Notes under the pieces: generated by a model
What the model saw: the letters and a program-made list of their open reading frames with translations, nothing else
Databases searched by the model: none
Told to the model about the DNA's origin: nothing
Shown here: positions 42,990-52,473 of the stretch, piece after piece
How the letters are laid out: every line of letters begins with the position of its first letter
Position numbering within the stretch: position 1 is the first letter of the stretch
Assembly (NCBI GenBank): GCA_024349765.1
Contig: AP026074.1
Coordinates: 186,001 to 250,000 of the forward strand
DNA: 64,000 nucleotides
Direction of reading: 5' to 3'
Origin: Streptomyces nigrescens
GTDB taxonomy: Bacteria > Actinomycetota > Actinomycetes > Streptomycetales > Streptomycetaceae
Program-made: the position numbers and the translations under genes

Positions 42990-44141
42990 ATGACAGCACG
43001 TACAGCGCAACGGCCCGTAGGAGCGCGGCGGGCGGTGGCCGGTACGACGGTGGCGGCCGCGGCCGGACTGGTTTTGGTGGTCGGGGTGGCGGCTCCCGGG
43101 CAGGCCGCGCCCGTTCAGGCGGCCGCCGGAACACAGTCCACGTCCGCGGCGAGCTGCGGCGGTGCGGTGACGGCAGTCGAGAGCGGCCACGCAACGCGGA
43201 TGACGTCCACAGCGGCACGGACGGCTTCCCCGGGGCGGGGAGCTTCCGCGGGGCGAGTGGCTTCCGCGGGGCGGACGGAGGCAGCTCTCCCGGTTGCGGG
43301 CGCCACCGGGAGAGCGGCCGAGAAGTTCTCGTACAGTCTCGCCTCGGAGGCGCCGGTCGGGCTGTGGACGTCCTCCGGGGTGACCCTGCGGACGCCGGTC
43401 TCCAAGGGCACCGTCCGCCTGGACGTCACCACCCGCGGCTTCAGCGCCGCCTCCCTCATGATCCAGCGCTACGTCCCCAAGACCCACCGGTGGGTGGATC
43501 TGGATCAGCGGCCGGTCGGTAGCGAACATCCGGAGAAGGGGACGTTCACCTTCCCCGTCTCGGTGGCCGCGAGCGCCGGTCACCCCGCCACGGTGGCCCT
43601 GCGCGTGCAGGACATCGACCGGCCCGGCCGCCTGACGGTGGCCGCCTCGGTCAGGGACGGGCACGGCCACACGTACCGCGCGCCGGCCAGGAGTGCCGTC
43701 GTCGACCGGCCGACGACCACGATCACGGGCTGGTCGCGCGGCACCGCACTGGTCCCCGGTGGCGCGGCGAAGGATTTCACCCTCGCGGTCAAGAACACCA
43801 CCAAGCGGGCCTACCCGGCATTGAACGCCGGCTACTTCGCCTACGGCCAGGGCAGCGGGCGTGCCGTGGAGCCGAAGGACCTGGTGCTCCAGCAGTACGT
43901 GCCCGGTCACGGCTGGCAGCGCGTGTCGCTGCTGCCCGGTGGCTGCGACCCCGGTATGGCCGCCCAGCTGATCCCGACCGCCAAGACGCCGCTGGCGCCG
44001 GGCGCCACGGCCGTCTACCGCCTGCGCCTGGCGGTCGCGGACTCCGCTCCCGTGACCGATGTCGACGCGGGTGTGTCGGTGGGCACCGGTGACACGTCGT
44101 TCTTCTACCGGACCCTGCCGTTCGAGATTCGCGCCAAGTAG
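42990..44141 (+). CDS. secreted hypothetical protein with beta-sandwich-like domains, 383 aa
   Basis: Signal peptide: MTARTAQRPVGARRAVAG, a hydrophobic Ala/Val core, and AAPGQA before APVQ near residue 41. A low-complexity Ala/Ser/Gly/Arg stretch follows (~75-115, ASPGRGASAGRVASAGR), then two similar beta-rich halves (~120-250 and ~255-380), each with an 'a...Y-x-P' strand pattern (MIQRYVPKTHRWVDL and LQQYVPGHGWQRVSLLPGG), suggesting duplicated Ig-like domains. No sortase motif, so it is released or loosely wall-bound. ATG 42990 is preceded by GGGGGCGAG. Function unknown. Confidence 0.8.
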   Translation: MTARTAQRPVGARRAVAGTTVAAAAGLVLVVGVAAPGQAAPVQAAAGTQSTSAASCGGAVTAVESGHATRMTSTAARTASPGRGASAGRVASAGRTEAALPVAGATGRAAEKFSYSLASEAPVGLWTSSGVTLRTPVSKGTVRLDVTTRGFSAASLMIQRYVPKTHRWVDLDQRPVGSEHPEKGTFTFPVSVAASAGHPATVALRVQDIDRPGRLTVAASVRDGHGHTYRAPARSAVVDRPTTTITGWSRGTALVPGGAAKDFTLAVKNTTKRAYPALNAGYFAYGQGSGRAVEPKDLVLQQYVPGHGWQRVSLLPGGCDPGMAAQLIPTAKTPLAPGATAVYRLRLAVADSAPVTDVDAGVSVGTGDTSFFYRTLPFEIRAK

Positions 44142-44185
44142 CGTCCGCGGGAACGGCCGTAGGCGTTCCACGTAGCGTCCGCGGT
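44138..44185. terminator. repeat-flanked stem-loop between convergent genes
   Basis: GTAGCGTCCGCGG occurs at 44138-44150 (with the stop codon TAG of the secreted protein) and at 44173-44185. Between the copies, GGAACG (44151-44156) pairs with CGTTCC (44165-44170), an 8-base loop. It lies between convergent genes and is a plausible weak terminator. Confidence 0.5.
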
Positions 44186-44201
44186 AGGTGACTTCTGGGC
44201 G

Positions 44202-45017
44202 TCAGCTCGACCGGGTGGCCGTCGGTATCGTGCCGGCGGCCTGCCGGGCGAGGGCGGTGCGGATCAGGGCGTTGACGGCGGCGGGCTGCTCCTGGTGCGG
44301 CATGTGGCCCGCCTGCTCGATCGCGTGGAACTCCCCGTACAGAGCCAGCGCGGCCAGGGTCCGGGACACGTCCAGCGGGACCTCGGTGTCGAGTCGGCCG
44401 TGTATGAAGAGGGCCGGGACCGTCAGCCGGCCGATGTCCGCGCGCGGGTCGTGGAGGTTGCTCTCCGCGAACAGCTCGTCGATGAACACGCCGGATCGCA
44501 GGATCTGCCGCCTGGTCTGTTCTGCCAGGGCCGGGTCGGCCGTCGGGGCGAACCATTGCGGGACCCAGTCGGCGAGAGCCGCCGGGCGATCGGCGGCCAG
44601 CGCCGCGCGCAGGGCGCGGAGCGGGGCCGCCATGCCCTGGCTGGGCCAGTAGCCGGGGCCGCTGATCGACACCACGCCGCCCACCCGCTCCGGTGCCCCG
44701 AGTGCCGCCTCCAGGGCGAAGGTGGCACCGAGCGAGCTGCCCACCAACAAGGGCCGATCCAAGGCCAGTCGATCCATCAGGGCCAGGATGTCGGCGGCGT
44801 TGGTGGCGGTGGTGTTCCCGGTGGCCGGGTGGTCGCTCCGGCCGCAGCCGCGCCAGTCCACGGTCACCACCCGGTGGTCGGCGGCCAGATCGGCGACCTG
44901 GGCGCCCCACACCCGTCCGCTGGTTCCCCAGCCGTGCAGGAACAGCACCGGTATGCCGGTCCCGCTGTCCGTGTAGAACAACCGGGTTCCGTTCGCCGTG
45001 GCGTACGGCATCGTCAC
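44202..45017 (-). CDS. alpha/beta-fold hydrolase
   Basis: 271 aa, standard size. The oxyanion motif LFLHGWGTSG is near residue 25, VTVDWRGCGRSDHP near 50, the nucleophile elbow GSSLGATF near 93, the acid in FIHGRLDTEVP near 210 and His in EQAGHMPHQE near 240. Similar enzymes hydrolyse esters, lactones or haloperoxidase-type substrates; here unassigned. GTG 45017 has GGAG five bases upstream; ATG 45011 is an alternative. Convergent with the secreted protein gene. Confidence 0.9.
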   Translation of the reverse strand: MTMPYATANGTRLFYTDSGTGIPVLFLHGWGTSGRVWGAQVADLAADHRVVTVDWRGCGRSDHPATGNTTATNAADILALMDRLALDRPLLVGSSLGATFALEAALGAPERVGGVVSISGPGYWPSQGMAAPLRALRAALAADRPAALADWVPQWFAPTADPALAEQTRRQILRSGVFIDELFAESNLHDPRADIGRLTVPALFIHGRLDTEVPLDVSRTLAALALYGEFHAIEQAGHMPHQEQPAAVNALIRTALARQAAGTIPTATRSS

Positions 45018-45327
45018 TCACGCTCCTCGTCGATGTGTCGCGGCTCGGCTCATCGCGTTTCGTCGCGTTGTGTCCGCTTCGCCCGCCCGTGGGCGGCGGT
45101 GATGAGCGGGACCAGTTCACTGTGGGGGGCGGGCGCGACCAAGGGGCATTCGGCTTCCACACTCATCAAGAAGCGTGATGAATCCGGGAGGGCTTGTCGC
45201 CGAGCGTCCGCTGCGCATCGTTCCCCGCGAGACCCACATTGCGGGTGTCTGTCCCTGCGGTAGCAGTCGGATAACTTCTGCGTTCAGCGGTGTACCGGGG
45301 CAGAAGGCCCAGGTAGGTTCAGCGCCC

Positions 45328-45558
45328 ATGACAGAGGACGTCGTGGACATCGACCGGCAGCAGCTGATGGTGGAGGCGCTCCAGGAATTCGCGGCGCGCA
45401 GTGACGAGCAGTTGGACTGGACCCTGGGTCTGGTCCGGCACCGGCTCGGGGCTGCCCGCCGATTGGGGGTTCCGGTGCCGGAAGACCTGGCCAGCAGGGT
45501 GGCGCGGCTCTGCGAGAAGCGGAACTTGCCGCTCTACGAGCCGGAGCAGCGGGACTGA
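45328..45558 (+). CDS. small hypothetical protein, 76 aa
   Basis: MTEDVVDIDRQQLMVEALQE and DWTLGLVRHRLGAARRLGVP form an all-helical, charged small protein ending YEPEQRD. No motif. ATG 45328 is preceded by AGGT; the longer frame upstream is not credible. It precedes the carotenoid operon by ~370 bases and may be unrelated. Confidence 0.65.
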   Translation: MTEDVVDIDRQQLMVEALQEFAARSDEQLDWTLGLVRHRLGAARRLGVPVPEDLASRVARLCEKRNLPLYEPEQRD

Positions 45559-45930
45559 GGCCGGTGTCCGTTGCCCTTCGCGCGGCGGGTGAGGGGAAGG
45601 CCGGCCCCGCCGCCACCCGACCCGACGGTGCTGCCCGCGCAGCGACCGGGGGGTTTGCCGGTGGGCGTCCGGGGCGGTTACGGCGATTTCGGTGCGGGTC
45701 GTGGTCAAGTGAGGGCTGGCCCCGGCCACGCCCCCGTGGCGCGTCCAGGGGCGTAGGCGGGGCTGTGACGTGCCGGAACGCGGTGCGGCTGCCCCTTGGC
45801 CGGCGAGACCGTGAGGAGGTGCGATGCGCCGTAGTGGCGGGACCGCACCCTGCGCCCCACTCTGTGCTGCGCGGGCTGACAGCGTTGACAGTGACGGTGA
45901 CGGTGAGGGCGATGGCGGAGGCGGAGTCCG
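45559..45930. other. 372-base gap upstream of the carotenoid operon
   Basis: No gene seen. I specifically looked for a polyprenyl synthase (DDxxD) remnant, since crtE usually precedes crtI in streptomycetes, and found none in any frame. TTGACA at 45885-45890 could be a -35, but its -10 (GGCGAT) is poor. GACGGTGACGGTGA-type direct repeats occur at about 45890-45908. Confidence 0.5.
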
Positions 45931-47463
45931 GTGAGGACGCTTCCAGGGCCCACCGATCACGTCGTGGTGGTCGGGGCCGGGCTCTCCGGATTGTCCGCCG
46001 CGCTCCATCTGCTCGGGGCGGGCCGCCGGGTGACCGTCGTCGAGCGGGCCGAGCTGCCGGGCGGACGGGCCGGGCGGGTCGACCGCGGCGGCTACCGCAT
46101 CGACACCGGACCGACCGTGCTGACCATGCCGGACCTGATCGAGGAGGCGTTCGCCGCCGTCGGTGAGCGGCTGTCGGACCGGGTGGTGCTGGACCAGCTG
46201 CACCCGGCGTACCGCGCCCGGTTCGCCGACGGCAGTGAGCTGGACGTGCACACCGACCCCCGGGCCATGGAGGCCGAGGTGGAGCGGTTCGCCGGACCCC
46301 GCGCGGCGCACGGCTACCGGCGGCTCAGGCGGTGGCTGGAGCAGGTGTACCGGGCCCAGCACCGCCGTTTCATCGACAGCAACTTCGACTCGCCGCTGCA
46401 ACTGCTGCACCCGGACCTGGCGCGGCTGGCCGCGCTCGGCGGGTTCGGCCGGCTCGACGACCGCATCGGCCGGTTCGTGCCCGACCCGCGGCTGCGCAGG
46501 GTCTTCTCGTTCCAGGCGCTGTACGCGGGGGTGCCGCCCGCCCGGGCCCTGGCCGCGTACGCCGTCATCGCCTACATGGACACGGTCGCCGGGGTGTACT
46601 TCCCGCGCGGCGGCATGCATGCGCTGCCGCGGGCGATGGCGGACGCCGCCGCTGCCGCCGGGGCCGCATTCCGCTACGGCACGCCCGTCACCCGGCTGGA
46701 ACGCACCGGCGGCCGGATCACCGCGGTGGTCACCGAGCACGAGCGGATCGCCTGCGACGCGGTGGTGCTCACTCCGGACCTCCCGGTCACCTACCGGCTG
46801 CTCGGCCGGCGGCCCCGGCGTCCGGTCCGGCTGCGCCACGCGCCGTCCGCCGTGGTCCTGCACGCGGGCGGCGCACGGACCTGGCCGGGCACCGCGCACC
46901 ACACGCTCTCCTTCGGCGCGGCCTGGGAGCGCACCTTCGACGAACTCACCCGCCGCGGACGGCTGATGAGCGATCCCTCGCTGCTGGTGACCCGCCCCAC
47001 CGCCTCCGACCCGGCACTCGCACCGCCGGGCCGCCATCTGCACTACGTGCTGGCGCCGTGCCCCAACACCGAGACCGGACCGGGCGCCGAGGCCTGGCCC
47101 GCGCTCGCCCCCCGGTACCGCGACAGTCTGCTGTCGCTGCTGGAGCAGCGCGGGTTCCGCGGAATCGCCGACGCCGAGGACCTGGGCACGGTGACGCCGG
47201 CCGACTGGGCGGCGCAGGGCCTGGCGGCCGGCACGCCGTTCTCCGCCGCGCACACCTTCGCGCAGACCGGCCCGTTCCGCCCGCGCAACCTCGTACGCGG
47301 CACCGAGAACGCCGTACTGGCGGGGTGCGGCACCACCCCCGGCGTGGGTGTCCCCACCGTGCTGATCTCGGGCAAGCTGGCCGCCGCCCGGGTGACGGGC
47401 CTCCGTCCGCCGCGTTCCCGCGCCGGCGCGCCGCGGCCGGGCGACAGGACGGTACCGGCATGA
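45931..47463 (+). CDS. crtI: phytoene desaturase CrtI
   Basis: 510 aa FAD-dependent desaturase converting phytoene to lycopene at the membrane surface. The dinucleotide motif [19 protein letters not shown] (residues ~11-30) is followed by [18 protein letters not shown] and [10 protein letters not shown], typical of bacterial CrtI. Later motifs: [17 protein letters not shown] near 223 and the C-terminal FAD-binding [16 protein letters not shown] near 470. GTG 45931 has GGAG five bases upstream. The stop overlaps the crtB start (ATGA), so it is the first gene of the operon crtI-crtB-Rieske. The number of desaturation steps is not readable from sequence, but lycopene is expected because a lycopene cyclase is nearby. 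Confidence 0.95.
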   Translation: MRTLPGPTDHVVVVGAGLSGLSAALHLLGAGRRVTVVERAELPGGRAGRVDRGGYRIDTGPTVLTMPDLIEEAFAAVGERLSDRVVLDQLHPAYRARFADGSELDVHTDPRAMEAEVERFAGPRAAHGYRRLRRWLEQVYRAQHRRFIDSNFDSPLQLLHPDLARLAALGGFGRLDDRIGRFVPDPRLRRVFSFQALYAGVPPARALAAYAVIAYMDTVAGVYFPRGGMHALPRAMADAAAAAGAAFRYGTPVTRLERTGGRITAVVTEHERIACDAVVLTPDLPVTYRLLGRRPRRPVRLRHAPSAVVLHAGGARTWPGTAHHTLSFGAAWERTFDELTRRGRLMSDPSLLVTRPTASDPALAPPGRHLHYVLAPCPNTETGPGAEAWPALAPRYRDSLLSLLEQRGFRGIADAEDLGTVTPADWAAQGLAAGTPFSAAHTFAQTGPFRPRNLVRGTENAVLAGCGTTPGVGVPTVLISGKLAAARVTGLRPPRSRAGAPRPGDRTVPA

Positions 47464-48449
47464 CGGAGCGCGAACTGACCGCGGCGGGCATCACCGATCC
47501 CCGCCTGCGCGCCGACTACGCCCACTGCCGCCGGCTCAACGCCCGGCACGGCCGGACGTACTTCCTGGCCACCCGGCTGCTGCCCGCGGACCGGCGGCCG
47601 GCCGTGCACGCCCTGTACGGATTCGCCCGCCACGCCGATGACCTCGTCGACCACCCGGCCACCGGCAGCAGTACCGCCGACCGCGCGCGGGCGCTCTCCG
47701 CGCTGCACCGGAACCTGCAGAACGGTCTGCGCGGCGATCCGAGCCCGGAGCCGGTCGTCCGGGCGGTGGCGCACACCGTCGCCGCGTACGACATCGACCA
47801 CGCCCACTTCGCCGACTTCCTCACGGCGATGCGGATGGACCTGGTCGTCACGGACTATCCGACCTACGCGGACCTGCGGTCCTACATGCACGGTTCGGCG
47901 GCGGTGATCGGCCTGCAGATACTGCCCGTGCTGGGCACCGTCGTCCCGCGCCACGAAGCCGCCCCGCACGCCGCCGCGCTCGGCGTCGCCTTCCAGCTGA
48001 CCAATTTCGTGCGGGACGTCGGGGAGGACCTCGACCGGGGGCGCGTCTATCTGCCCGCGGATCTGCTGGCGGCGCACGGTGTCGACCGGGCGCTGCTGCG
48101 GTGGAGCCGGGACACCGGACGCCCGGACACCCGTATTTCCCAGGCCCTGGCGGCCGCGGCCGAACTCACCCGCGGCGTCTACCGGGAGGCCGCCCCCGGC
48201 CTCGCCATGCTCGACCCGGTGGCGCGCCCGTGCATGCGCACCGCCTTCGTGCTCTACGGCGCCATCCTCGACGCGGTGCGCGAGGACGGGTACGCCGTGC
48301 TGCACCGGCGCGCGGTGGTCTCCCGCCGGCGCCGCGCGGCCACCGCACTGGGCGGGCTGGCCCGATCCGTCGCGGCCCGTCTGACCGCCCGGCCGCCGGC
48401 CGCGCCGCGGGAACGGACGCCGCAGCCGGCGCAGAAGGAGAGCGCATGA
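47460..48449 (+). CDS. crtB: phytoene synthase CrtB
   Basis: 329 aa squalene/phytoene synthase joining two GGPP to form phytoene. The two Asp-rich substrate motifs are [12 protein letters not shown] (residues ~53-64) and [16 protein letters not shown] near 184, both intact. The segment [16 protein letters not shown] near 142 and QLTNFVRD also match the family. ATG overlaps the crtI stop by four bases and the stop overlaps the next gene's ATG (ATGA), so the three genes are translationally coupled. GGPP must come from outside this cluster, as no crtE is present. Confidence 0.95.
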   Translation: MTERELTAAGITDPRLRADYAHCRRLNARHGRTYFLATRLLPADRRPAVHALYGFARHADDLVDHPATGSSTADRARALSALHRNLQNGLRGDPSPEPVVRAVAHTVAAYDIDHAHFADFLTAMRMDLVVTDYPTYADLRSYMHGSAAVIGLQILPVLGTVVPRHEAAPHAAALGVAFQLTNFVRDVGEDLDRGRVYLPADLLAAHGVDRALLRWSRDTGRPDTRISQALAAAAELTRGVYREAAPGLAMLDPVARPCMRTAFVLYGAILDAVREDGYAVLHRRAVVSRRRRAATALGGLARSVAARLTARPPAAPRERTPQPAQKESA

Positions 48450-49459
48450 GCCCGGACGGCCGTCACCGCCCACGCGTCCCGCTGCGGCTGCGGCGCGGGC
48501 CAGAACGGTGGGAGCGGCAGCGGTCCACCTGGCGGGAGGCCCGGCCCGCCGTCATCGACGGGGCGCTGAAACGGGCGCTCGCCCGACGGTCGGGCAACTG
48601 GTTCGTGCTCGGCGCGGCCCGTGACGTGGAGCCCCGGAAGCCGTTCGGCCGGACGGTGGCCGGCGTCGAGGTGGTCGCCTGGCGCGATGCCGCCGGGCGA
48701 CTGGTGGCCGGGCCGGGGGCGTGCCCGCACCTCGGGGCGCCGCTGGCGGAGGGTGCCGTGCACTGCGGCACGCTCCGCTGCCGCTGGCACGGCCTCGCCC
48801 TGGACGGTGCCGCGTTCGCCGGCTGGGAACCGTTCCCCGCCCACGACGACGGAGTGCTGGCCTGGATCCGGCTGGACGCGGCCGGCGGCGAACGGCCCCT
48901 GCCGCGGCCGGTGCTCCCGCCCCGGCCCGGACCGGCCGGCACGCTCGTCGCCGTGCACACGGCCGTCGGGGCGTGCGAACCGGAGGACGTGGTGGCCAAC
49001 CGGCTGGACCCCTGGCACGGGGCGTGGTTCCACCCGTACGCGTTCGTGGACCTCAGGGTGGTCGGCGCACCGACGGAGGCCGGCACCGAGGGCCCGGACG
49101 AGTTCCTGGTCGAGGTCTCCTTCAAGGTCGCCGGGCGTGCGGTCGTTCCGGTGACGGCACGCTTCACGGCGCCGGAGCCGCGCACGGTGGTGATGCACCT
49201 CGTCGACGGCGAGGGGAAGGGGTCGGTGGTCGAGACCCATGCCACGCCCCTGGCCCCGGACGACCGCGGCCGGCCGCGCACCGCGGTGGTCGAAGCGGTC
49301 CTGGCCACCTCCGACCGGCCCGGGTTCGCGTTGGCCCGCGCCGCGGCTCCGCTCGTGCGCCCGTTGATGCGGGCGGCCGCCGGCCGGCTGTGGCGGGACG
49401 ATCTCGCGTACGCCGAGCGCCGTTGGCAGCTGCGCCGGAGCGGCCGCTATCCGGGCTGA
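48446..49459 (+). CDS. Rieske [2Fe-2S] protein of the carotenoid operon
   Basis: 337 aa. The Rieske cluster motif is complete: [13 protein letters not shown], then [10 protein letters not shown] (CxH...CxxH, near residues 92 and 112). The C-terminal ~200 residues are a separate domain ([20 protein letters not shown]) resembling the catalytic half of Rieske oxygenases but without a clear mononuclear iron triad. Genes of this kind follow crtB in many streptomycetes, in the place called crtV in crtEIBV clusters; I take it to modify the carotenoid or support desaturation, but the reaction is not established. ATG overlaps the crtB stop (ATGA). Confidence 0.85.
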   Translation: MSPDGRHRPRVPLRLRRGPERWERQRSTWREARPAVIDGALKRALARRSGNWFVLGAARDVEPRKPFGRTVAGVEVVAWRDAAGRLVAGPGACPHLGAPLAEGAVHCGTLRCRWHGLALDGAAFAGWEPFPAHDDGVLAWIRLDAAGGERPLPRPVLPPRPGPAGTLVAVHTAVGACEPEDVVANRLDPWHGAWFHPYAFVDLRVVGAPTEAGTEGPDEFLVEVSFKVAGRAVVPVTARFTAPEPRTVVMHLVDGEGKGSVVETHATPLAPDDRGRPRTAVVEAVLATSDRPGFALARAAAPLVRPLMRAAAGRLWRDDLAYAERRWQLRRSGRYPG

Positions 49460-49489
49460 CGGCCGCTGTTCGGGCTGACGGCTGCTGTT
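49452..49489. repeat. 19-bp tandem repeat across a stop codon
   Basis: CGGGCTGACGGC(C/T)GCTGTT occurs twice in tandem (49452-49470 and 49471-49489). The first copy contains the TGA stop of the Rieske gene (49457-49459). It fills about half of the short gap before the convergent crtU gene. Confidence 0.85.
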
Positions 49490-49540
49490 CGGGCGACCGG
49501 GCCGAGGCACGAAGGACGAGGTGCGACGGGCCGGGGGCGG

Positions 49541-51079
49541 TCAGTGTCCGGTGCGTCCGGCCGCCCACCGCAGCGGCGCCACCCGCCCCTTGTCCGGCAC
49601 GGTCCACAGGGGGTGACCGCGCACGCCCCAGCGGGCCAACAGGGCGTTGGCCGCCAGGAACCCGGTGGTCGCCGCGCGTTCCATCAGCGCCACCGGCAGT
49701 GCCGTGCGCACCAGGTCGCCGGCGACCACCACCCGGGGGTCGGGGGTGTGGACGGTGGGCCGGTCGGCGTGGCCGCCCACCGCGAACAGCGGACAGTCCG
49801 CCCGCCACTCGTGGCGCTGGTCGACGATCCGCGCCCCGCGGGTCTCCGGGTAGACGGCGTGCAACTGCTCGACCAGACGCCGCTGTTCGTGCGCCCGGTC
49901 GGCGTCCGGCCGCACCGCGTAGGCATGCAGTTCGAGGACCGAACCGCCGGTGCGGCCGGACCAGCGGGCGGCCTCCCCCTCCCAGCGTTCCAGCACGCTG
50001 ATGTTGTCCAGCGAACCGAAGCCGCTGGTGCCCAGGAAGCCGGCGCGGTCGGGGGACACCGGCCGCGCCAGCCACAGCCGGGACACCAGGAAGGGCGGTG
50101 CGGTGCGCAGCCGTCCGATGCGCGCCCGCCACGCGGGGTCCCCCAGGCCGTCGGATGCGGCCACGATCCGCCGCAGACCGGCGGTGTCGACCGCGAGCAC
50201 CACGGCGTCGTACGGGTGCGACCCGCTGTTCGTCGCCACGTGCACCCCACCGCCCGCCTGCGGCTCGACGCGGTCCACCGGCGTGCCGGTGCGCAGCCGT
50301 ACGCCGTGCCCTTCCAGGTACCGGGCGAGCGGCGCCCACAGCGCCTCGGGGTACGGCTCCGCGGGCACGTCGAACAGCAGCCCCTCGCTCGACCCGAGGA
50401 AGTAGATGTGGAACATCAACGCCATTTCCGCCGCGGACAGTTGGCGAGGGTCGGCGAAGAAGCTGCGGGAGAACACCTCGAACGCGAGGTGGCGCGCGGC
50501 CTCGGGGAAGCCGATGCGGTCCAGCAGGTCCCAGGCGCTGGTGTCGTCGAGCCGCTGGTAGATCTGCGGCACCCGTACGTCGAGCAGCGGCAGGGCCGCG
50601 GCGGGGCGCATCCGGGCCAGGTCCCGCCAGGCGAAGGTCGGGCTGAGGGCCATGAAGCCCAGGGCGCTCCAGGGCGGTGTGCGCGGTACGCGGGCGAAGC
50701 TGTCGCGGGTGCCCGAGCGGTGCTGCAGCGGATAGTCCGGGAGCCGTCGCAGCACCCGGAGTCCGGGGTCGATGCGCCGCAGCAGCCCCCGCAGGTTGTA
50801 GTACTGGGGGAAGAAGGCGTGGAATCCCCGGCTCATGGTCGCCGCCGAGCCGTCGGCGAGCCGCACCGGCCACCCCGCCAGCCGGCCCCCGAGGACGCCT
50901 TCGCGCTCGTACAGCGTCACCCGCACTCCGCGCTCGGCCAGTGCGGTCGCGGCCGCCAGACCGGCGATGCCGCCGCCGATCACCGCTACCGCGGGCCGGC
51001 CGTCGGCCGCCGCCCGGTCGTTCCCCGGTGGCCCCGGCAGCACCCGCGCGCGGCGGTCGCGGCCGCGCCGGGCGCTCAC
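49541..51079 (-). CDS. crtU: carotene desaturase/methyltransferase CrtU (isorenieratene synthase)
   Basis: 512 aa FAD-dependent enzyme. Dinucleotide motif VAVIGGGIAGLAAATALAER near residue 30, then EREGVLGGRLAGW, and the family-typical MSRGFHAFFPQYYNLRGLLR. The C-terminus has DPRVVVAGDLVRTALPVALM, the second FAD signature. CrtU desaturates the beta-rings of beta-carotene and migrates methyl groups to make the aromatic carotenoid isorenieratene. GTG 51079 is chosen because GGGAGG precedes it; upstream GTGs (51109, 51112) overlap the crtY stop. Cotranscribed with crtY on the minus strand and convergent with the Rieske gene. Confidence 0.9.
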   Translation of the reverse strand: MSARRGRDRRARVLPGPPGNDRAAADGRPAVAVIGGGIAGLAAATALAERGVRVTLYEREGVLGGRLAGWPVRLADGSAATMSRGFHAFFPQYYNLRGLLRRIDPGLRVLRRLPDYPLQHRSGTRDSFARVPRTPPWSALGFMALSPTFAWRDLARMRPAAALPLLDVRVPQIYQRLDDTSAWDLLDRIGFPEAARHLAFEVFSRSFFADPRQLSAAEMALMFHIYFLGSSEGLLFDVPAEPYPEALWAPLARYLEGHGVRLRTGTPVDRVEPQAGGGVHVATNSGSHPYDAVVLAVDTAGLRRIVAASDGLGDPAWRARIGRLRTAPPFLVSRLWLARPVSPDRAGFLGTSGFGSLDNISVLERWEGEAARWSGRTGGSVLELHAYAVRPDADRAHEQRRLVEQLHAVYPETRGARIVDQRHEWRADCPLFAVGGHADRPTVHTPDPRVVVAGDLVRTALPVALMERAATTGFLAANALLARWGVRGHPLWTVPDKGRVAPLRWAAGRTGH

Positions 51080-51105
51080 GGCCCCTCCCGGGCCGGCCGC
51101 CCCGG

Positions 51106-52296
51106 TCACCACGGGGCCGTCTTCCGGGGCAGCAGCGGGAGTTCGGCGACGGTGCGGAGCATGGGGAGCACGGGGGTGCGCAGCCCGATGGTCAGGTCCT
51201 CCCAGAGCCGGGAGCGTCCGTCGAGGAACCGCAGCAGACGCTCGGTGGGCACCGCGCCGAACAGGTCGGTGAAGACCGCCGCGCCGTCCACCCGTCCACT
51301 GTCCAGCCCGCGCAGCAGCACGGCGTCCAGCGCCCGGGCCCAGCGGCTGTGCACCGGCGGTGGCGGGGGCGACCCGGGTTGCCGGAGCGCGGCGGCGAGG
51401 CCCGCGGTCTGGCGCTGCACCGCGGCGAAGGTGTATCCGGTCGACGGGCGGGTGGCGCCGCCGGCGGTCCCGATGCGGAACACCGAACGCCCCGCCCGGT
51501 GCGGAAACCGGCCGTCGGTCATCGGGATGACGCCCTGTTCCGTGCCCGTGATCTCGAACGGGCCGAGCTTGCGCACCTCGTCGGTGTAATGGCGCAACGC
51601 CCTTTCGTAGCCGGCGACATCCAGCGGCCGCCGGGAGAACCGGGTGTACTCGACCAGCGCCGTGTGCGGGTCCAGCGGCAGGACGTACCCGAAGGCCAGG
51701 CCGTGGGCCGGCTGCGGAACGCGGAAGTCCATCCAGTCCGCCACGGCCGGGTCGAACACCGCTCTCCGCGTACGGACGAACCAGCCCCGGAAGTGCTGCC
51801 GCAGTGTGGTCCGGGCGGGCGGGAGCAGGGATCCGGGGCGGGAGTCGAAGACCCAGCGGGACCGCAGCGCCACCGGGCGCCCGGCACCATCACACCCCCG
51901 CACCTCGGCGCCGTCGGCGGTGTCGCGCACCGCCGCCACCGTCGCCTCGACGCGCCGCACGGCGGGGTCCCCGGCCAGCCGGGCCTCGACGACGGCGGCG
52001 AAATCGCCCGATCGCAGCATCTTGTACCGCAGCGGCGCGGGCCATCCCACCGTCTCCGTGCCGTCGGGACCGTACACCCGCAAGGCGTCCCACACGGCGG
52101 TGAGCGCCGGGTCGAACTCGCCGCCGGGCGGCTCCCAGAAGCACCAGGTCCGTTCCGGCGGTGTACGCGGCCCCCGCGGCGCCTCCACCAGCACCACGGT
52201 CGGCCGACGTGCCCCGGCACCCGGTGCGCACAGGCGGTAGGCCAGCGACAGCCCCGCCGCTCCCGCCCCGACGATGACCACATCCGCGTCCCGCAC
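51106..52296 (-). CDS. crtY: lycopene beta-cyclase CrtY
   Basis: 396 aa. Begins VRDADVVIVGAGAAGLSLAY, the N-terminal Rossmann motif of lycopene cyclases, with WCFWEPPGG near 70 and the family motifs DYVLPLDPHTALVEYTRFS (in FGYVLPLDPHTAL) near 210 and GTAGGATRPSTGYTFAAVQR near 275. It closes both ends of lycopene to form beta-carotene using reduced flavin. GTG 52296 (GAAGGA upstream) is preferred; the open frame extends to 52347. First gene of the minus-strand pair crtY-crtU. The methyltransferase gene crtT known between crtY and crtU in some streptomycetes is absent. Confidence 0.93.
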   Translation of the reverse strand: MRDADVVIVGAGAAGLSLAYRLCAPGAGARRPTVVLVEAPRGPRTPPERTWCFWEPPGGEFDPALTAVWDALRVYGPDGTETVGWPAPLRYKMLRSGDFAAVVEARLAGDPAVRRVEATVAAVRDTADGAEVRGCDGAGRPVALRSRWVFDSRPGSLLPPARTTLRQHFRGWFVRTRRAVFDPAVADWMDFRVPQPAHGLAFGYVLPLDPHTALVEYTRFSRRPLDVAGYERALRHYTDEVRKLGPFEITGTEQGVIPMTDGRFPHRAGRSVFRIGTAGGATRPSTGYTFAAVQRQTAGLAAALRQPGSPPPPPVHSRWARALDAVLLRGLDSGRVDGAAVFTDLFGAVPTERLLRFLDGRSRLWEDLTIGLRTPVLPMLRTVAELPLLPRKTAPW

Positions 52297-52473
52297 ACCC
52301 GTCCTTCCCTGCCCGGCTGCCGAGCGCCCCACGACGGCGCTCGCCACCGGCGACCGCTGACGCTCGCGACGATCCTTCCGCAGCCGGGACCCGGACGACG
52401 GCCGCCACGCGCGGCGAGGCGGGGGAATGCTGGGGGTGGGGCCTAGAAGGGGTGCTGACCCATCGGACAGGGC

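Noticed and set aside
45885-45913. Vegetative promoter for crtI (TTGACA with GGCGAT)
   Set aside because: The -10 is very weak and would leave a leader of only about 10 bases; kept only as a note in the gap entry.
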